Shown in pieces: positions 8,525 through 17,727 of a stretch of 47,253 nt of DNA (within the stretch, counting starts at the first letter, position 1; every line of letters starts with the position of its first letter). The position numbers and the translations under genes are program-made. Under the pieces are notes generated by a model. It did no database searches, was not told where the DNA came from, and saw only the letters and a program-made list of their open reading frames with translations. Source of the stretch: Robiginitomaculum sp. (GTDB taxonomy: Bacteria; Pseudomonadota; Alphaproteobacteria; Caulobacterales; Maricaulaceae); contig JAJFFM010000078.1 of the NCBI GenBank assembly GCA_021776675.1, forward strand, positions 1 to 47,253. Reading direction: 5' to 3'.

Positions 8525-9412
8525 ATGGCTGATCCAAAGCCAGATTTGTTTGACCTGATTATCAAGACGCCTGTTTTATTTTTGCGAGAAGTCCACCATA
8601 GGTTTGTCGCAGACGACGGGTTTGCGCTTTCTGGCAATATTGCTTTCTCGTCTCTGCTTGCCTTTTTTCCGTTTTTGATATTCCTGACGGCGCTGGCGGG
8701 TTTCATAGGCAATGAACTTTTGGCGCGCACCGTCATTGATTATTTACTATCAGTTGCACCTGCTGAAATTGTGGGGCCTGTATCAGATGATATCCATTCA
8801 ATTTTAACGGAATCCAATAAGCGGGTGTTGACGCTGTCTATTGCTTTTACTTTGTATATTGCAACGGGTGGAGTTGAAAGCTTGCGGGTAGGGTTTAACC
8901 GCGCTTACGGGTTAGGCGCAGATGATAGGCGGCCTTGGTGGATGCGGTTTTTACAAAATTTGGCATTTGTTATTGGCGGCGCAGCCGTTCTACTCATCTT
9001 GGCGGTATTTATTGTCTTTGCGCCCCTTTGGTGGGGCGCGGCTGAGGCTCGTCTTGTGTTTTTAGAAAATTTCTCCGGATGGTTTCACTTATTGCGTCTC
9101 CCTATTGGATTGTCTGTTATGTTTCTTGCCCTTTGTTTTGGGCATTTGTATCTACCACGTAAACGCTTGCGCCTCCGCCAAGTGTTGCCTGGTATATTGG
9201 CGACTATGGTGGTGTGGCTTTTCGCCGCTCAGATATATGCCAAATACACGGCCGAGTTTTCTCGTGCGCAAATCATGTATGCGGGGCTAGGGAGTGTTGT
9301 CATCGCTCTGTTATTTGTCTACATTTCTGCTGCATTGATTATTCTCGGTGGGGAGTTCAACGAGGTGTTGATTTTAAGAAGACAAAAAACTGAAAACAAA
9401 ACAGGAGACTAA
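8525..9412 (+). CDS. YihY/BrkB-family inner-membrane protein
   Basis: The 295 residues match the YihY/BrkB family of six-helix inner-membrane proteins, formerly called ribonuclease BN in error. Typical features are the N-terminal ADDGFALSGNIAFSSLLAFFPFLIFL segment, the GGVESLRVGFNRAYG region, and the late LPRKRLRLRQVLPGILATMVVW and YAGLGSVVIALLFVYISAALIILGGEFN segments. The family's biochemical role is unsettled, so no reaction is given. It lies in the dapE operon, with six bases before it and one base between its stop and the next start. Confidence 0.92.
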   Translation: MADPKPDLFDLIIKTPVLFLREVHHRFVADDGFALSGNIAFSSLLAFFPFLIFLTALAGFIGNELLARTVIDYLLSVAPAEIVGPVSDDIHSILTESNKRVLTLSIAFTLYIATGGVESLRVGFNRAYGLGADDRRPWWMRFLQNLAFVIGGAAVLLILAVFIVFAPLWWGAAEARLVFLENFSGWFHLLRLPIGLSVMFLALCFGHLYLPRKRLRLRQVLPGILATMVVWLFAAQIYAKYTAEFSRAQIMYAGLGSVVIALLFVYISAALIILGGEFNEVLILRRQKTENKTGD

Positions 9413-9413
9413 T

Positions 9414-9818
9414 ATGGAATCGATTATTGCTTATCACGGAACGGGGCTCGCTATGGGGGTCGCAGGGGGACTTTTGTTTCTCCAACTTTTGGTGGCGGAT
9501 ATTGCGGGCATGAAAGTTAAGCGGATTCCAGGAGCGCCTATTGAGCCAGATCATGATAGTTTCTTGTTCAGGGCCAGCCGCGCTCTGGGTAATATGAATG
9601 AGGGTGTCTCCATATTTATTATTTTCACACTGGTCGGCATATTATCAGCCGCAGATCCAATATGGCTTGGCCGCATGGCGTGGTTATATGTTATTGCAAG
9701 AACCGGTTATATGCTGTGTTATTGGTTCAATATCAAATTGATGCGGTCTGTGTTTTTCGGCATTAGTTTCTTAGCCCTCCTCGGTCTCGGTATAGTCATG
9801 GCCGGTGGGTTAATGTGA
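9414..9818 (+). CDS. MAPEG-family membrane protein
   Basis: This 134-residue protein has four probable membrane helices. Its FRASRALGNMNEG and ARTGYMLCYWFNI segments resemble the MAPEG fold (membrane-associated proteins in eicosanoid and glutathione metabolism), where the Arg/Asn/Glu pattern lines the glutathione site. Bacterial members are poorly characterised, and a glutathione-linked role is only a family-level suggestion. An AGGAG site precedes the ATG, and the gene follows yihY by one base, so it is the likely last gene of the dapE operon. Confidence 0.8.
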   Translation: MESIIAYHGTGLAMGVAGGLLFLQLLVADIAGMKVKRIPGAPIEPDHDSFLFRASRALGNMNEGVSIFIIFTLVGILSAADPIWLGRMAWLYVIARTGYMLCYWFNIKLMRSVFFGISFLALLGLGIVMAGGLM

Positions 9819-9867
9819 TAATGGGGTAATTGCGACCCGGAATATTTTTCTTGATTTAATTTTCTTC

Positions 9868-9896
9868 TTGACCATATGTGACAAACGTCGCATAAT
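9868..9896 (+). promoter_or_regulatory. Probable sigma-70 promoter and BlaI-type operator of the blaI/blaR1-like pair
   Basis: TTGACC (9868-9873) and CATAAT (9891-9896) are separated by exactly 17 bases. The spacer contains an inverted repeat, TGTGAC-AAAC-GTCGCA (9877-9892), positioned to let a dimeric repressor block polymerase. Transcription would begin about six or seven bases after the -10 box, practically at the ATG of the next gene (9902), so the mRNA may be leaderless. A similar sequence occurs near 31012-31034. Confidence 0.65.
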
Positions 9897-9901
9897 GAAG
9901 T

Positions 9902-10282
9902 ATGAAAAACATACCAAACCCGCCTGAACTGGTTCTGCTCAAAGCTCTTTGGGCTAAGGGCGCATTACCCGTGCGCAGCCTACACGAAACCTGCGCTGAT
10001 GAATTGGCGTGGTCATTCTCATCAACCCGTAAAACCTTGGAGCGCATGGCCGATAAGGGGTTTGTGGAGATTTCTAAGCTTGAGGGAAAAACGTCTGGCC
10101 CTGCTCATGCCAAGGCGCGCGTATCCAAAACCACAACGCTCGCCCATATGGCACGAGAGTTCTTTGGCCGCGTCCTAGAGGTCGACGGTGCCCTCCCTGC
10201 ATCCGCCTTCACAGGCAGCACGCTATTATCCGATGATGAGTTAGACGAGCTAGAAGGCCTTTTGGGCGGCGGCAGAAAATGA
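9902..10282 (+). CDS. BlaI/MecI/CopY-family transcriptional repressor
   Basis: This is a 126-residue winged-helix repressor. The N-terminal half matches the family: NPPELVLLKALWAKGALPVRSLHE, then LAWSFSSTRKTLERMADKGFV as recognition helix and wing. The C-terminal part (THLAHMAREFFGRVL-like, then LLSDDELDELEGLL) is the dimerisation and cleavage region typical of BlaI. It overlaps the M56 peptidase gene by four bases (ATGA), the usual sensor-repressor pairing, in which the peptidase triggers repressor cleavage. No beta-lactamase gene is in the window, so the regulated target is unknown. Confidence 0.93.
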   Translation: MKNIPNPPELVLLKALWAKGALPVRSLHETCADELAWSFSSTRKTLERMADKGFVEISKLEGKTSGPAHAKARVSKTTTLAHMAREFFGRVLEVDGALPASAFTGSTLLSDDELDELEGLLGGGRK

Positions 10283-11532
10283 GTCCAGAAAACTACATCC
10301 TTTTAAGTTCCCTTTGGGTATTGTTTGTTTGGATGTTATCAGTTGTCACCTCAAAGATATTTTCTTCATTGAGGAACTGGCCAGAGTTTTGGCTAGCTGT
10401 GATTTTCGCTGGTTTTTTCACACCCACAATATCTCTACTTTTGCTAACCATTGGCATGCATGCGCCCGCTGATATTGCTGTATTTAAACCCATAACAAAT
10501 CTACCCTTTGTTGGCACTGAACAAAATGGCCACATAAGCGCACTCATGCAATTTGCAGTGCCTATAAGCCTTTTGATTTATTTTGGTGGAACAATTATAT
10601 ATCTTTATCGCCTCTCAATAGGGTGGCGCCAGTTAAGAAAAGCTGTGCTGAACAAAAGCACAAAACTCATCCACGGCAATAATGTTGTTTTTACGGACGG
10701 CAATGAAGCGCCTTGTGCATTTGGTGTTTTTAAGCCCGTTATAATTATGCCTACGGCTTTACAAGCTCAATTAAAACCAAAAGTACTGGGGCTTATACTC
10801 AACCACGAAGCCGCACACATCCAATTTAAGGATCCCGTCATCATGTTATGCCTGCATGTAGCTAAGGCCTTGTTTTGGCCTCACCCCGCTATTCACGCCT
10901 TGGTAAAACACTGGCAATTTGCTGCTGAACTTCGCGCAGATACTATAGCGCTTATGGGTGAGGATAAAAATTTACGACAAGCTTACGGCCAGGTATTGGT
11001 CAAAATTTTGCGCACATATGGCGCAGAAAACCGCCGCAAGGAAGGCAAAGGGACACTGCCATGCCCCTCTGCTACCCTCAATCTCAACAACTATAGGAGT
11101 GCAAAAATGAGAGTGGAAAACATAATGAACCAAGAAGAAGGCTTTTTCAAGACTAAGCGCTTGAAGGTTGGACTATACGCATTGACTTGTGTCGCCCTAA
11201 TGTCTGGCTCATACGGGCTTGTAGCCGCCGCAGGACCCGGCCCAACATCCGACAGAGACGCCCAACCCATAGTCCGGTACCCCCCAATTTTTCCAGTAAA
11301 TTGTGTCGCAAACACTGGAAGTTTTGCCGCAAGTGTGAGCGTAATTTTTGATGTAGATAAAACGGGTAAGGTTGAAAACATCCACGTGACTAGTTCAGAC
11401 AACCCGTGCTTTAATCAGGCCACTATTGATTCTGTATCGCAGTGGAAATATGCCCCCGTTTTAAATCGCGGAAAGCCACGAAAGCGTACAGGTGTGCAAT
11501 CAATGATAAAATTCATGTTAACTAGCGACTAG
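10279..11532 (+). CDS. BlaR1-like M56 membrane metallopeptidase with C-terminal TonB-type domain
   Basis: The 417-residue protein has N-terminal membrane helices (about 6-26, 38-60, 92-112) and then a zinc peptidase domain with HEAAH at 176-180 and a downstream ELRAD (Glu about 217) as third ligand, as in M56/BlaR1. A fourth membrane segment lies near 298-318 (VGLYALTCVALMSGSYGLV). The outside C-terminus is not a penicillin-binding sensor domain. It resembles a TonB C-terminal domain (VIFDVDKTGKVENIHVTSSD, QWKYAPVLNRGK). The protein presumably senses an envelope signal and inactivates the BlaI-type repressor encoded just before it. The signal cannot be read from the sequence. Confidence 0.88.
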   Translation: MSPENYILLSSLWVLFVWMLSVVTSKIFSSLRNWPEFWLAVIFAGFFTPTISLLLLTIGMHAPADIAVFKPITNLPFVGTEQNGHISALMQFAVPISLLIYFGGTIIYLYRLSIGWRQLRKAVLNKSTKLIHGNNVVFTDGNEAPCAFGVFKPVIIMPTALQAQLKPKVLGLILNHEAAHIQFKDPVIMLCLHVAKALFWPHPAIHALVKHWQFAAELRADTIALMGEDKNLRQAYGQVLVKILRTYGAENRRKEGKGTLPCPSATLNLNNYRSAKMRVENIMNQEEGFFKTKRLKVGLYALTCVALMSGSYGLVAAAGPGPTSDRDAQPIVRYPPIFPVNCVANTGSFAASVSVIFDVDKTGKVENIHVTSSDNPCFNQATIDSVSQWKYAPVLNRGKPRKRTGVQSMIKFMLTSD

Positions 11533-11550
11533 AGAAACATTTAAATATAT

Positions 11551-11579
11551 TTTCTGTCCGGCTTTCAGCCGGGCAGAAA
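11551..11579. other. Strong stem-loop between the M56 gene and rho
   Basis: TTTCTGTCCGGC-TTTCA-GCCGGGCAGAAA forms a 12-bp stem (one G-T pair) with a 5-base loop, beginning 19 bases after the M56 stop. No T-run follows on either strand, so it is more likely an mRNA 3' end stabiliser or a Rho-dependent termination aid than a simple intrinsic terminator. Confidence 0.6.
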
Positions 11580-11645
11580 TGCTTGCCCAACACCTCGCCC
11601 GACACAAAGCTGTTGGCCACACAAATTTAACCCGTCCTTTTTCTC

Positions 11646-11675
11646 TTGACCCATGAAACGCTTGCAGCGTATATA
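11646..11675 (+). promoter_or_regulatory. Candidate promoter of rho
   Basis: TTGACC (11646-11651) and TATATA (11670-11675) are separated by 18 bases, giving an expected leader of about 90 bases before the rho ATG. rho is autoregulated in several bacteria and a leader would fit, but no attenuator structure is obvious here. Confidence 0.5.
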
Positions 11676-11772
11676 TTGGGTGTCTGATAGCAAAATGTTT
11701 CTGTTTTGCATCTCCCCAAAAATTACATCGTCCTGATGTGTTATGCTTTGCATTATTTTATAAAGAACACCC

Positions 11773-13086
11773 ATGAATATTACTAAAAAACTCGACCCTG
11801 CAGAAATAGATATCGACTCTATCACTAAACTTGGTCTTGATGATCTTAAAAACAAAAAGCCAGCGGAGCTGGTACAATTTGCCGAAGCTGTCGGCATTGA
11901 AAATGCGGGTGCAATGCGCAAGCAGGAAATCTTTGTTGCGGTCCTCAAGGAGCTCGCCGACCAAGATGTTGAAATTTCAGGCACGGGTGTTCTCGAAAGA
12001 CTGCAAGACGGTTTCGGGTTTTTGCGCTCCCCAGAAGCAAATTATCTGGCTGGGCCCGATGATATTTATGTTAGCTCCCAGCTCATCCAGAAAATGGGAT
12101 TGCGTACCGGAGATACATTATCTGGGGAAATTCTAAGCCCTCAGGGTGATGAAAAATATTTTGCTCTGACCAAAGTTCATTCCGTAAATTTCGAAACACC
12201 GGAAGAGGCCCGCAACAAAGTCCATTTTGATAATTTAACGCCGCTTTACCCTGACCAACGCTTGACCATGGAAATTGAGGACCCAACCCTAAAAGATATT
12301 TCTGGTCGGGTTATTGATATTGTTTCACCAATTGGCAAAGGCCAACGCTGCTTAATTGTCGCGCCGCCGCGGACGGGTAAAACGGTTATTTTACAAAATA
12401 TCGCCCACTCCATCGAAGCTAATCATCCGGAAATCTATGTTATTGTTCTTTTGATAGATGAGCGTCCCGAAGAAGTAACCGATATGCAAAGATCGGTTAA
12501 AGGCGAAGTTGTCAGCTCTACATTTGATGAGCCAGCAACACGCCACGTTCAAGTTGCCGAAATGGTTATCCAAAAAGCGAAGCGACTGACCGAACACGGT
12601 AAAGACGTGATTATTTTGCTCGACTCCATCACCCGTTTGGGCCGCGCCTATAATACGGTTGTCCCCAGCTCTGGTAAAGTTCTGACCGGCGGTGTTGATG
12701 CCAACGCTCTACAACGCCCGAAGCGGTTCTTTGGTGCTGCGCGAAATATTGAAGAAGGCGGCTCCCTAACAATTATTGCCACCGCTTTGATCGAAACTGG
12801 CTCACGTATGGATGAAGTTATTTTTGAAGAATTTAAAGGTACGGGCAACTCTGAGATTGTGCTCGACCGCAAAGTGGCAGACAAACGGGTTTTCCCAGCC
12901 ATTGATGTGACCAAATCCGGTACACGTAAGGAAGAGCTTTTATTGACGCCGGTTGAGCTTCAAAAAACCTATGTGTTGCGCCGCATCCTCAATCCTATGG
13001 GGACTATGGACGCTATCGAGTTTTTAATCGGCAAGCTTAAAGATAACAAAAACAACGCCGAATTCTTTGAAAGCATGAATACATAA
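11773..13086 (+). CDS. rho: Transcription termination factor Rho
   Basis: This is the hexameric RNA-dependent ATPase that ends untranslated transcripts. The 437 residues show the N-terminal helical domain ([21 protein letters not shown]), the cold-shock-like RNA-binding domain ([30 protein letters not shown]), Walker A ([15 protein letters not shown]), Walker B ([16 protein letters not shown]), and the Q/R-loop region ([21 protein letters not shown]). It is close to full family length, with a slightly long N-terminus. Rho genes are often found near the origin in alphaproteobacteria, which fits this window. dnaQ starts seven bases after its stop. Confidence 0.98.
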   Translation: MNITKKLDPAEIDIDSITKLGLDDLKNKKPAELVQFAEAVGIENAGAMRKQEIFVAVLKELADQDVEISGTGVLERLQDGFGFLRSPEANYLAGPDDIYVSSQLIQKMGLRTGDTLSGEILSPQGDEKYFALTKVHSVNFETPEEARNKVHFDNLTPLYPDQRLTMEIEDPTLKDISGRVIDIVSPIGKGQRCLIVAPPRTGKTVILQNIAHSIEANHPEIYVIVLLIDERPEEVTDMQRSVKGEVVSSTFDEPATRHVQVAEMVIQKAKRLTEHGKDVIILLDSITRLGRAYNTVVPSSGKVLTGGVDANALQRPKRFFGAARNIEEGGSLTIIATALIETGSRMDEVIFEEFKGTGNSEIVLDRKVADKRVFPAIDVTKSGTRKEELLLTPVELQKTYVLRRILNPMGTMDAIEFLIGKLKDNKNNAEFFESMNT

Positions 13087-13092
13087 TTTATT

Positions 13093-13800
13093 ATGTCCGG
13101 TGTTCGCGAAATTGCTTTTGATACGGAAACCACGGGGTTTGATGCCAAAGGTGATGACAGGGTTACCGAAATCGGCTGTGTTGAGCTTATCGATTTTTTA
13201 CCAACAGGAAAAACTTGGCATGCCCATGTAAATCCGCAGCGAGAAATTTCGGCGCGGGTGACTGAAATCACGGGCTTGACCGAAGAGTTTTTGAAAGACA
13301 AACCGCTGTTTAGAGACGTCGCAGACGGGTTTTGTGATTTTGTCGCGGACAGCCCAATGGTTGCCCACAATGCTGATTTTGACCGTGGTTTTATCAATGC
13401 GGAACTTGAACGTAACGCGTTTGATCCCTATCCGCGCACCCGATTTATTGATACCTTAATTTTAGCAAGGCACAAATTTCCCGGCGCCAGTAATTCATTG
13501 GACGCTCTTTGTAAACGCTTTGATATATCGCTTGCGTCCAGATCTACCCACGGGGCTTTGATCGATGCAGAGTTATTAGCAAAAGTTTATCTTGAGCTTA
13601 AAGGTGGCCGCGCTAGGTCTTTTGATCTGCAAAGCGAAGAAACGGTCGTAGAGATAGTCGTACAAGCGGCGCAAGCTAGACCTAAGCCACTGGCGGCATT
13701 GCTAACCTCTGAAGAGAAGACTACACACGAGAAGTTTATTGCTGAAACATTAGGCGACAATGCAATTTGGAAACGTTCCGCAGATTATTCAGGCAAATAA
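13093..13800 (+). CDS. dnaQ: DNA polymerase III epsilon subunit (3'-5' proofreading exonuclease)
   Basis: This is the proofreading subunit of the replicative polymerase. The DEDDh exonuclease motifs are visible: IAFDTETTGFD (ExoI), VAHNADFDRGFINAE (ExoII), and HGALIDAELLAKVYLEL (ExoIII with its His and Asp). The 235-residue length is normal. The tail after about residue 180 is the region that in DnaQ binds the polymerase alpha subunit. It is only seven bases behind rho. In many alphaproteobacteria dnaQ follows coaE, but here coaE lies 22 kb away and is followed by pheS. Its last 16 bases overlap the 3' end of the convergent PhzF-like gene. Confidence 0.96.
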   Translation: MSGVREIAFDTETTGFDAKGDDRVTEIGCVELIDFLPTGKTWHAHVNPQREISARVTEITGLTEEFLKDKPLFRDVADGFCDFVADSPMVAHNADFDRGFINAELERNAFDPYPRTRFIDTLILARHKFPGASNSLDALCKRFDISLASRSTHGALIDAELLAKVYLELKGGRARSFDLQSEETVVEIVVQAAQARPKPLAALLTSEEKTTHEKFIAETLGDNAIWKRSADYSGK

Positions 13801-14633
13801 AAATTGCCGCGCATATAAGTAATTGCTTGTCCGGTGATATACACTTTATCCATTGCGAGCCTTAATTTTAACGCACCGCCGCGCGCTGATGCTTGATAGG
13901 CAAGCATTTCTTTTTTTTCCAATCGTTTAGCCCAAAACGGAGCTAATGATGCGTGGTTTGATCCCGTAACAGGGTCCTCGTCTATACCAAATGCAGGTAC
14001 AAAATACCGCGAAACGAAATCATAATTTGCAAAGCTTCCATTACCTGCGGCCATTATGACAATACCATCATCAACCCCTTTTTGCGCGGACAGTGCCTTG
14101 ATAGCGCTGAAATCCGGCTTGAAATCGGCAACCGCATCAGCGCTTGGAAACATTAGAAATATATTTTTTCTAGACTGCCACGCGGCCACAGGAAGGTCTT
14201 TAAAAGTGGCCTTTAACTTGTCTGTCAATTCGGTTTCGACCATGGGGAATATAGGCGCACACATCTCATAACCTTCACCGCCTAGCGAAACTTGTAGGCG
14301 GCCTATTTTAGTATGGAAGATTACAGGGGACGGTTTTTTCAACTCGGTCAAAATAACATGGGCCGAAGCTATAGTCGCATGTCCGCAAAAATCAACTTCA
14401 GCCGTCGGCGTAAACCAGCGAAGGTCGTATTGACCTCCTTTCTCACCGTCATTTTCCCCGTCAGGACGTGGCACCACAAAAGCCGTTTCAGATAGATTGT
14501 TTTCTGCTGCCAAGGACTGTAATTGCTCAGATGGTAGGAAATTTTCTAGCGGCACAACGGCGGCGGGGTTTCCTGCAAATAATGTGCTGGTAAATGCATC
14601 AACCTGATAAATGGGATATGTTTTCATACCCAC
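13785..14633 (-). CDS. PhzF-family isomerase-like protein
   Basis: The 282 residues match the PhzF fold, named for the phenazine-pathway isomerase and related to diaminopimelate epimerase. Diagnostic pieces are the start YQVDAFTSTLFAGNPAAVVPL, then LSETAFVV with its conserved catalytic Glu, DLRWFTPTAEVDFCGHATIASAHVI, and FGIDEDPVTGSNHASLAPFWAKRL. No phenazine genes are nearby, and most genomes carry PhzF paralogues of unknown substrate, so the reaction cannot be stated. It faces dnaQ tail to tail with a 16-base overlap. Confidence 0.93.
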   Translation of the reverse strand: MGMKTYPIYQVDAFTSTLFAGNPAAVVPLENFLPSEQLQSLAAENNLSETAFVVPRPDGENDGEKGGQYDLRWFTPTAEVDFCGHATIASAHVILTELKKPSPVIFHTKIGRLQVSLGGEGYEMCAPIFPMVETELTDKLKATFKDLPVAAWQSRKNIFLMFPSADAVADFKPDFSAIKALSAQKGVDDGIVIMAAGNGSFANYDFVSRYFVPAFGIDEDPVTGSNHASLAPFWAKRLEKKEMLAYQASARGGALKLRLAMDKVYITGQAITYMRGNFYLPE

Positions 14634-14650
14634 AGCTTATATTAGCCCAA

Positions 14651-17539
14651 TTAAGCTGACAACTGTTCGCTAGCATTGCGTAGTTTTTTCTCGCGCACAA
14701 ACCTGATTGATGCAAATAGTTCGCTAACAATAACTGGTTTTGTTAAAAATACGTCTGCACCTGCTGCCAAGCATTGTGCGTTATTTTCAGCTGAGGCATC
14801 AGCAGTAAGAGCAATTATTGGTACGTCTTGGTGAGGTCCAGCCTGCCTTCTTATAGCCTTAGTGGTTTCTATACCGTCCAAAATTGGCATACGAATATCC
14901 ATCAATACAACATCAAAAATTTGATCTTCCAGAAGCTTTAATGCTTCCCTACCTTCATTCGCCGCACTGACCGTGCATCCCGCTGGCTCCAATAGTGAGC
15001 GAACTACTTCTTGATTAGCAATTATATCTTCAACGATGAGGATATTTAGCCCCTCCAGTTGGTCTGGCGTTACACTTGTCTCATCTTTTCTAAGCACTCG
15101 TCTTGAAAACCCGCTGCGTTCATTCTTTTGCTTGGCCTCATTTTCTCGTTCTAAGCGTGCGCGCTCATGCACCAATGGTACTGCCGTTGAAGGAATAATA
15201 TCTTGGGCACTGTCTGCAGTTGCCTCGCGTAGTTGTTTTTCATCTTTAATGCGTTTGCGTTCTTCCATCTGTTCCATAGTGACACCTGGGCTAAAGGTAA
15301 TACCGTGATCCTCATGAGCAACACAGCTAAACATCGGCAGACCTGTGTCAGGCTCTTTAGTCGCTAAGCCTGCATCAATAGTTTTAAGGCTAAAGGCAAA
15401 TTCTGAGCCATATCCTGATTTACTCGTAACAACAACATCCCCGCCCATTACCCGTGCGAAGCCGCGCGTTACAGCAAGACCAATACCAGCACCGCCATAG
15501 TCTCTGGTCATAGAGCTATCCGCTTGAACAAATGGTTTGAACAGATTGGACTTCATTTCGTCGTTAATACCAATACCGGTATCAGCAATAATAATAGATA
15601 GACCTTGTACATTTGGATTGTCGCCCGGCTTAACATCAGCCTGTTGCATTGTTATGTGAATATGTATGCGTCCAGCGGAGGTAAACTTTACAGCGTTGGA
15701 AATCATATTGCGCATAGAATGTGTAACACGTTTGACATCCAGCATCATACTATCAGGTACGTTCTCAGCCACACCATATGTAAACATTACATTTGAACCA
15801 ACTTTGCTTTGCCATTTTTCATACAGATCGGCTGTAATTTTACGGATGTCTGCTGGTTCAGCAAATACTTGAAGGTCGCCCGCTTCCAAATAAGTCATGT
15901 CTAAAATCCCTGTTAACAGTTCGAGCAAACCTTCACCTGATTCCAGTATTATTTTGTTCTGGTTTCTCAGTGTTTCCGTTTGACCGTGATGTGACAATAG
16001 ATCAGCAATCCCTATTATACCGTTAAGAGGCGTTCGAAACTCGTGTGACATGACCGATAAGAACTGTTTTTTGGCTCTTTCGCCTGCTTCTGAGGCTATT
16101 TGTGCTAGTTCTAGCGTATGTACGACCTTCTTGCGCATATGGGCTATACCAAAGCCTGCAACCGCTAATGCAAATAAAGTCATTGCTAAAATACCTAAAA
16201 CATAGGCCTTTTGTTCATTAGCTGCAGCCTCCGCCCTCGCCATATCAGCTTCGCGCGCAAGGCCGTCCGCACGTTCTTTTTGGCGTTGTTTGTCATTCTC
16301 TAAGGATGCGTGCAGGCCCGATATGCCCTTGTTTTGAAAGCGTAGAAGGCGTTGTATTATGGTTTTTGCGCGTGAGTTTTGCAGGCTGGTTGCTGTTTTT
16401 ACATTGCCGTTGGCCAAGGCGATTAGCATTTGTGCGTGCAAACGCTTTCCTTGATATCCAGCTGGATCAATTTTATTGTCATTGGCAATTTTGTCAAATT
16501 TAGCAAATTCCTGTTCTGCGCCGCGCACTCGCCCCAATCCAGCCAAAGAAATAGCCCGTTCAGACACCAATCCTATTTGTCTTGTTGGGTCTTCTGTGTT
16601 TTTCAGTGCGGTATCAATAGTTGAGAGGGCGCCCAGATAATTTTCAGCATTGTTCTGTGCCTGAGCATAACGGTAATACACCAAAGCGTTGACGCCCTGA
16701 CTTGATTTATTGTTGATCCGAAACAGAATTTCAGCCAGTTTTTCCGCGGTTTCGTACTCACGCCAATTTTCAAAGGAATAAGCCATATTGTTAATGAGGC
16801 TGATACCATCGATTTGACGTCCGGACTTTAAACCGGTTTCAAGTACTAGCTCAGTCGTGCCAATACCGTCTTCCAGATTATATAGTATGAGCTGTAGATA
16901 GGATATAAAGTCATAGGTCTCATACCTAGCTTCATCATAATCAGCACCTAATTTATTGGGGATTAAGTTGAGAGCCGCTTGTGCATCATTTAAACCTACG
17001 TCAAACTGACGCCCATAAATTTGCAAGCTTGACTCCAACAGCGCAGCTCTTTGGGCAACAAACCAGTCTTTATCGTCCCAATAGTTATGCAATATTTTCA
17101 GGTTAGTTTGGTTTGGCTCAATACTATGGTCCGTATTCATTAGTTTGTTCTGCAGGGAAAATAACTTTACAAGTTTTATGTCTCTAAGGCTGTTTTGGGA
17201 TTCTGCGGCTCTTTTGTATTGTTCAAGTAATGCTTCCTTATCAGGGTCATTTCTAAGCATAGCTGCGTTCATAGCCATAATACGCAAGGCCTTTAGTTGT
17301 TCATTGACGGGTATATTTTCTAACGACTGCTCCTCATCGTATTCAGGAAGGTGCAAAATCAGGCCATCTTGTTCAATCTTTTGTGCAACCCGTAAGGCTT
17401 GCGAAATGGTTTTAGGTGGAACTAACGAGTCTGATTGCGCATGGGCGGGTGAGATAGCAATAAAAAAGGTAAGCAATAACGCACACAACAATAGGCATTG
17501 CTTTTGGCAAACCCCATATATGTACTGTAATTTAGGCAC
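14651..17539 (-). CDS. Hybrid sensor histidine kinase with large periplasmic helical-repeat-like sensor
   Basis: The 962-residue protein has a signal peptide (about 1-34, cut after AHA), then about 410 exported residues that look all-helical and TPR-like (NALVYYRYAQAQNNAENYLGA, RAISLAGLGRVRGAEQEF). A coiled stretch follows, then a membrane helix (about 446-466), the HisKA box SVMSHEFRTPLNGIIG with phospho-acceptor His499, an HATPase domain (MISNAVKFTSAGRI, ADTGIGI, GGAGIGLAVTRG), a charged linker, and a receiver domain with phospho-Asp881 (LMDIRMPILDG) and Lys934. It starts at GTG with AGGGGGA upstream. No response-regulator gene is adjacent, so the receiver probably passes phosphate on elsewhere or acts internally. 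It is immediately downstream of the double-glycine peptide gene and its terminator, making it a candidate receptor. That link is inference. Confidence 0.93.
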   Translation of the reverse strand: MPKLQYIYGVCQKQCLLLCALLLTFFIAISPAHAQSDSLVPPKTISQALRVAQKIEQDGLILHLPEYDEEQSLENIPVNEQLKALRIMAMNAAMLRNDPDKEALLEQYKRAAESQNSLRDIKLVKLFSLQNKLMNTDHSIEPNQTNLKILHNYWDDKDWFVAQRAALLESSLQIYGRQFDVGLNDAQAALNLIPNKLGADYDEARYETYDFISYLQLILYNLEDGIGTTELVLETGLKSGRQIDGISLINNMAYSFENWREYETAEKLAEILFRINNKSSQGVNALVYYRYAQAQNNAENYLGALSTIDTALKNTEDPTRQIGLVSERAISLAGLGRVRGAEQEFAKFDKIANDNKIDPAGYQGKRLHAQMLIALANGNVKTATSLQNSRAKTIIQRLLRFQNKGISGLHASLENDKQRQKERADGLAREADMARAEAAANEQKAYVLGILAMTLFALAVAGFGIAHMRKKVVHTLELAQIASEAGERAKKQFLSVMSHEFRTPLNGIIGIADLLSHHGQTETLRNQNKIILESGEGLLELLTGILDMTYLEAGDLQVFAEPADIRKITADLYEKWQSKVGSNVMFTYGVAENVPDSMMLDVKRVTHSMRNMISNAVKFTSAGRIHIHITMQQADVKPGDNPNVQGLSIIIADTGIGINDEMKSNLFKPFVQADSSMTRDYGGAGIGLAVTRGFARVMGGDVVVTSKSGYGSEFAFSLKTIDAGLATKEPDTGLPMFSCVAHEDHGITFSPGVTMEQMEERKRIKDEKQLREATADSAQDIIPSTAVPLVHERARLERENEAKQKNERSGFSRRVLRKDETSVTPDQLEGLNILIVEDIIANQEVVRSLLEPAGCTVSAANEGREALKLLEDQIFDVVLMDIRMPILDGIETTKAIRRQAGPHQDVPIIALTADASAENNAQCLAAGADVFLTKPVIVSELFASIRFVREKKLRNASEQLSA

Positions 17540-17669
17540 ACTTTCCCCCTGTTTTTTTCAACAGAGCATAAAACCGTTATTAATTTCCTACTTTTTTGAT
17601 AATTTGACCCTAAATGTATGACAAACCAGTATTTTTTGTAAATCACAACACTATCTAAACTCCAGACAC

Positions 17670-17699
17670 AAAAAAACCCGAACGCCGAAGCGACGGGTT
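17670..17699 (-). terminator. Rho-independent terminator after the double-glycine peptide gene
   Basis: On the minus strand AACCCG-T-CGC-TTCG-GCG-TT-CGGGTT forms a stem capped by a stable UUCG tetraloop and is followed by a run of seven T. It begins 29 bases after the stop of the 22-residue peptide gene and ends that transcript before the histidine-kinase gene. Confidence 0.9.
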
Positions 17700-17727
17700 G
17701 CCCACAAGGCCGTTGTTTGTATTTGGT

